A DNA stretch of 64,000 nt, taken from contig OENT01000041.1 of NCBI GenBank assembly GCA_900239685.1, forward strand, positions 186,001 through 250,000, read 5' to 3'. The stretch comes from Rotaria macrura (Eukaryota > Rotifera > Eurotatoria > Philodinida > Philodinidae). The stretch's first letter is position 1, and each line of letters starts with the position of its first letter. Below are positions 62,916 through 64,000 of this stretch, in pieces. A program made the position numbers and the translations under genes. The notes below the pieces were generated by a model. It made no database searches. It saw only the letters and a list, made by a program, of their open reading frames with translations, and was not told the origin of the DNA.

Positions 62916-64000
62916 GTAATTCAACTAAAACTTGTTTTCGAGCTACATCTGAAACATAGCGTTATTTGAGTTCATTGTTTAGAAATTTCGTTTTCCATAT
63001 TTTCAGATAAACCCCAAGACTTAGTGACGTTTCATTGTTAATGAATAAATTCGAGCCACCTAGGAGACATGACCTCTAAATCAGGTGGATTATTGCGGGT
63101 CACCAAAAAATAACTGTACTTTTACCGTGAACGGCTGTATTGTTGTATTTTAACACAGTCAGTAGTACAGACGTAGACGGTACCGTGCATTCGCGTTATA
63201 GACACTGTGACGATGCTGTTATGTTGTCGTATTCTAATATAAACAAGGCGAAAATATTGGCATTGCATATACGGAGAAATATGATCCCGTTATTGTGCCG
63301 TATTTTACCGTAAACATTCGCATATAGATCGTAATATCCGATCAGATTAAGTTACAGCCACTTTCCGTTAAACCTTCCTCCATTGATCTTACTGATTTCG
63401 TCCATACTTTTACAGTACATAAGCCTGGTAAAAGAAGTAAGAAGCTGAAAATTCTAGCTGAAACGAATGAACAGTTCTCGAGAGATGAGAATTAAATGCA
63501 CGAGTGCTCTGTCAAAATGAAAGAATTTTCAATTACAAGATTTTTTAGTATGTATTCATATTCTAGTCAGCCGCATGTAGCATATCGCCACGACTTTTTT
63601 ATCATAGATACTATATTATAAACCATCGACTATGTTTTGACAGTAGATCATGTATGACGTCCTGAGGTTAGATGCGATTGACATTATAGATGGTTGTTAG
63701 AAAGTGTTTCTATGTATAGAGGGCAAATTAGGCAATCCGATGTATCAGAATATTTTTTAACTCGTCTCAATTGAAAAAAAACAACGCAAAAGAGTGAATG
63801 GTATTCAAAAAAAGTTCGTTAGTAAATAATTCTTGAATAAAATCAAAAATATCGAAAAATCCCACTTCTTAATTACGACAAAATAATTCTTTTTCTTAAA
63901 TATTAGATTGCTATGTGTTAAATGAAAGGCCATGGCAAGAAACATCTCAGTTGCGAATTTCAGCTTGTTTGGCCGTATCATTGAAAACTGGTGACAGATT
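62916..64000. other. right-edge region, intron or insertion
   Basis: Follows the last recognised donor. From about 63010 to 63360 the sequence is less AT-rich than its surroundings and repeats related blocks: TTTTACCGTGAACGGCTGTA near 63120, GTATTTTAAC near 63145, GTCGTATTCTAAT near 63227 and CCGTATTTTACCGTAAAC near 63297. It may be an inserted repeat within the intron. No exon was found. Confidence 0.4.

Noticed and set aside
1..64000. CRISPR arrays, bacterial operons, phage or viral genes
   Set aside because: The sequence is intron-bearing animal DNA throughout; the only regular repeats are microsatellites and inverted-repeat elements.

Overview
This is a window of an animal nuclear genome. 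It is very AT-rich (about 30% GC by eye). The genes are split into many exons by mostly short introns (about 50-70 bases, GT..AG, T-rich before the acceptor). The gene set is metazoan: Rab5, VPS45, CNOT10, COPS3, ZRSR2-type splicing factor, an atypical NO-type guanylate cyclase and a UCP5/KMCP1-type carrier. Composition, intron style and mosaic housekeeping content fit a small invertebrate, and a bdelloid rotifer is my best guess. That guess is inference, because no species-specific marker was tested. One run of 330 N and a few single N show it is a draft assembly.

Layout. 0.5-8.3 kb (+): the 3' part of a ZRSR2-like U2AF35-related gene, then, only 60 bases after its stop, a 14-exon CNOT10 gene. 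9.9-11.9 kb: Rab5 (-) and an RNF11-like RING ligase (+), divergent around a shared 588-base upstream region. 11.9-17.3 kb: no gene; it holds a 441-base foldback element with target duplication. 17.3-27.1 kb (-): a long gene for an unrecognised membrane protein (9-exon model, 627 aa); its largest introns hold a second repeat element. 28.3-31.6 kb (-): VPS45, 12 exons. 34.9-38.3 kb (-): atypical soluble guanylate cyclase beta-type subunit, 14 exons. 38.3-45.3 kb: gene desert. 45.3-49.1 kb (+): APRT (4 exons) and an SLC25A14/A30-type carrier (9 exons). 50.0-50.6 kb: a perfect inverted repeat interrupted by the N gap. 54.5-55.1 kb (+): a bZIP factor. 58.7-61.2 kb (+): COPS3/CSN3, 4 exons, 423 aa. 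61.6-62.9 kb (+): the 5' part of a gene of uncertain family that probably continues past the right edge.

Exon models were built by eye from splice signals, reading-phase continuity and remembered family sequences. Every multi-exon model listed keeps phase through all its junctions. The genes are unrelated housekeeping and signalling functions (splicing, mRNA deadenylation, endosome trafficking, purine salvage, mitochondrial transport, gas sensing, COP9 signalosome); I see no cluster that looks like a new dedicated system. The most unusual items are the large unrecognised membrane-protein gene, the divergent cyclase catalytic site, the very tight ZRSR2-CNOT10 spacing, and three or four inverted-repeat elements.
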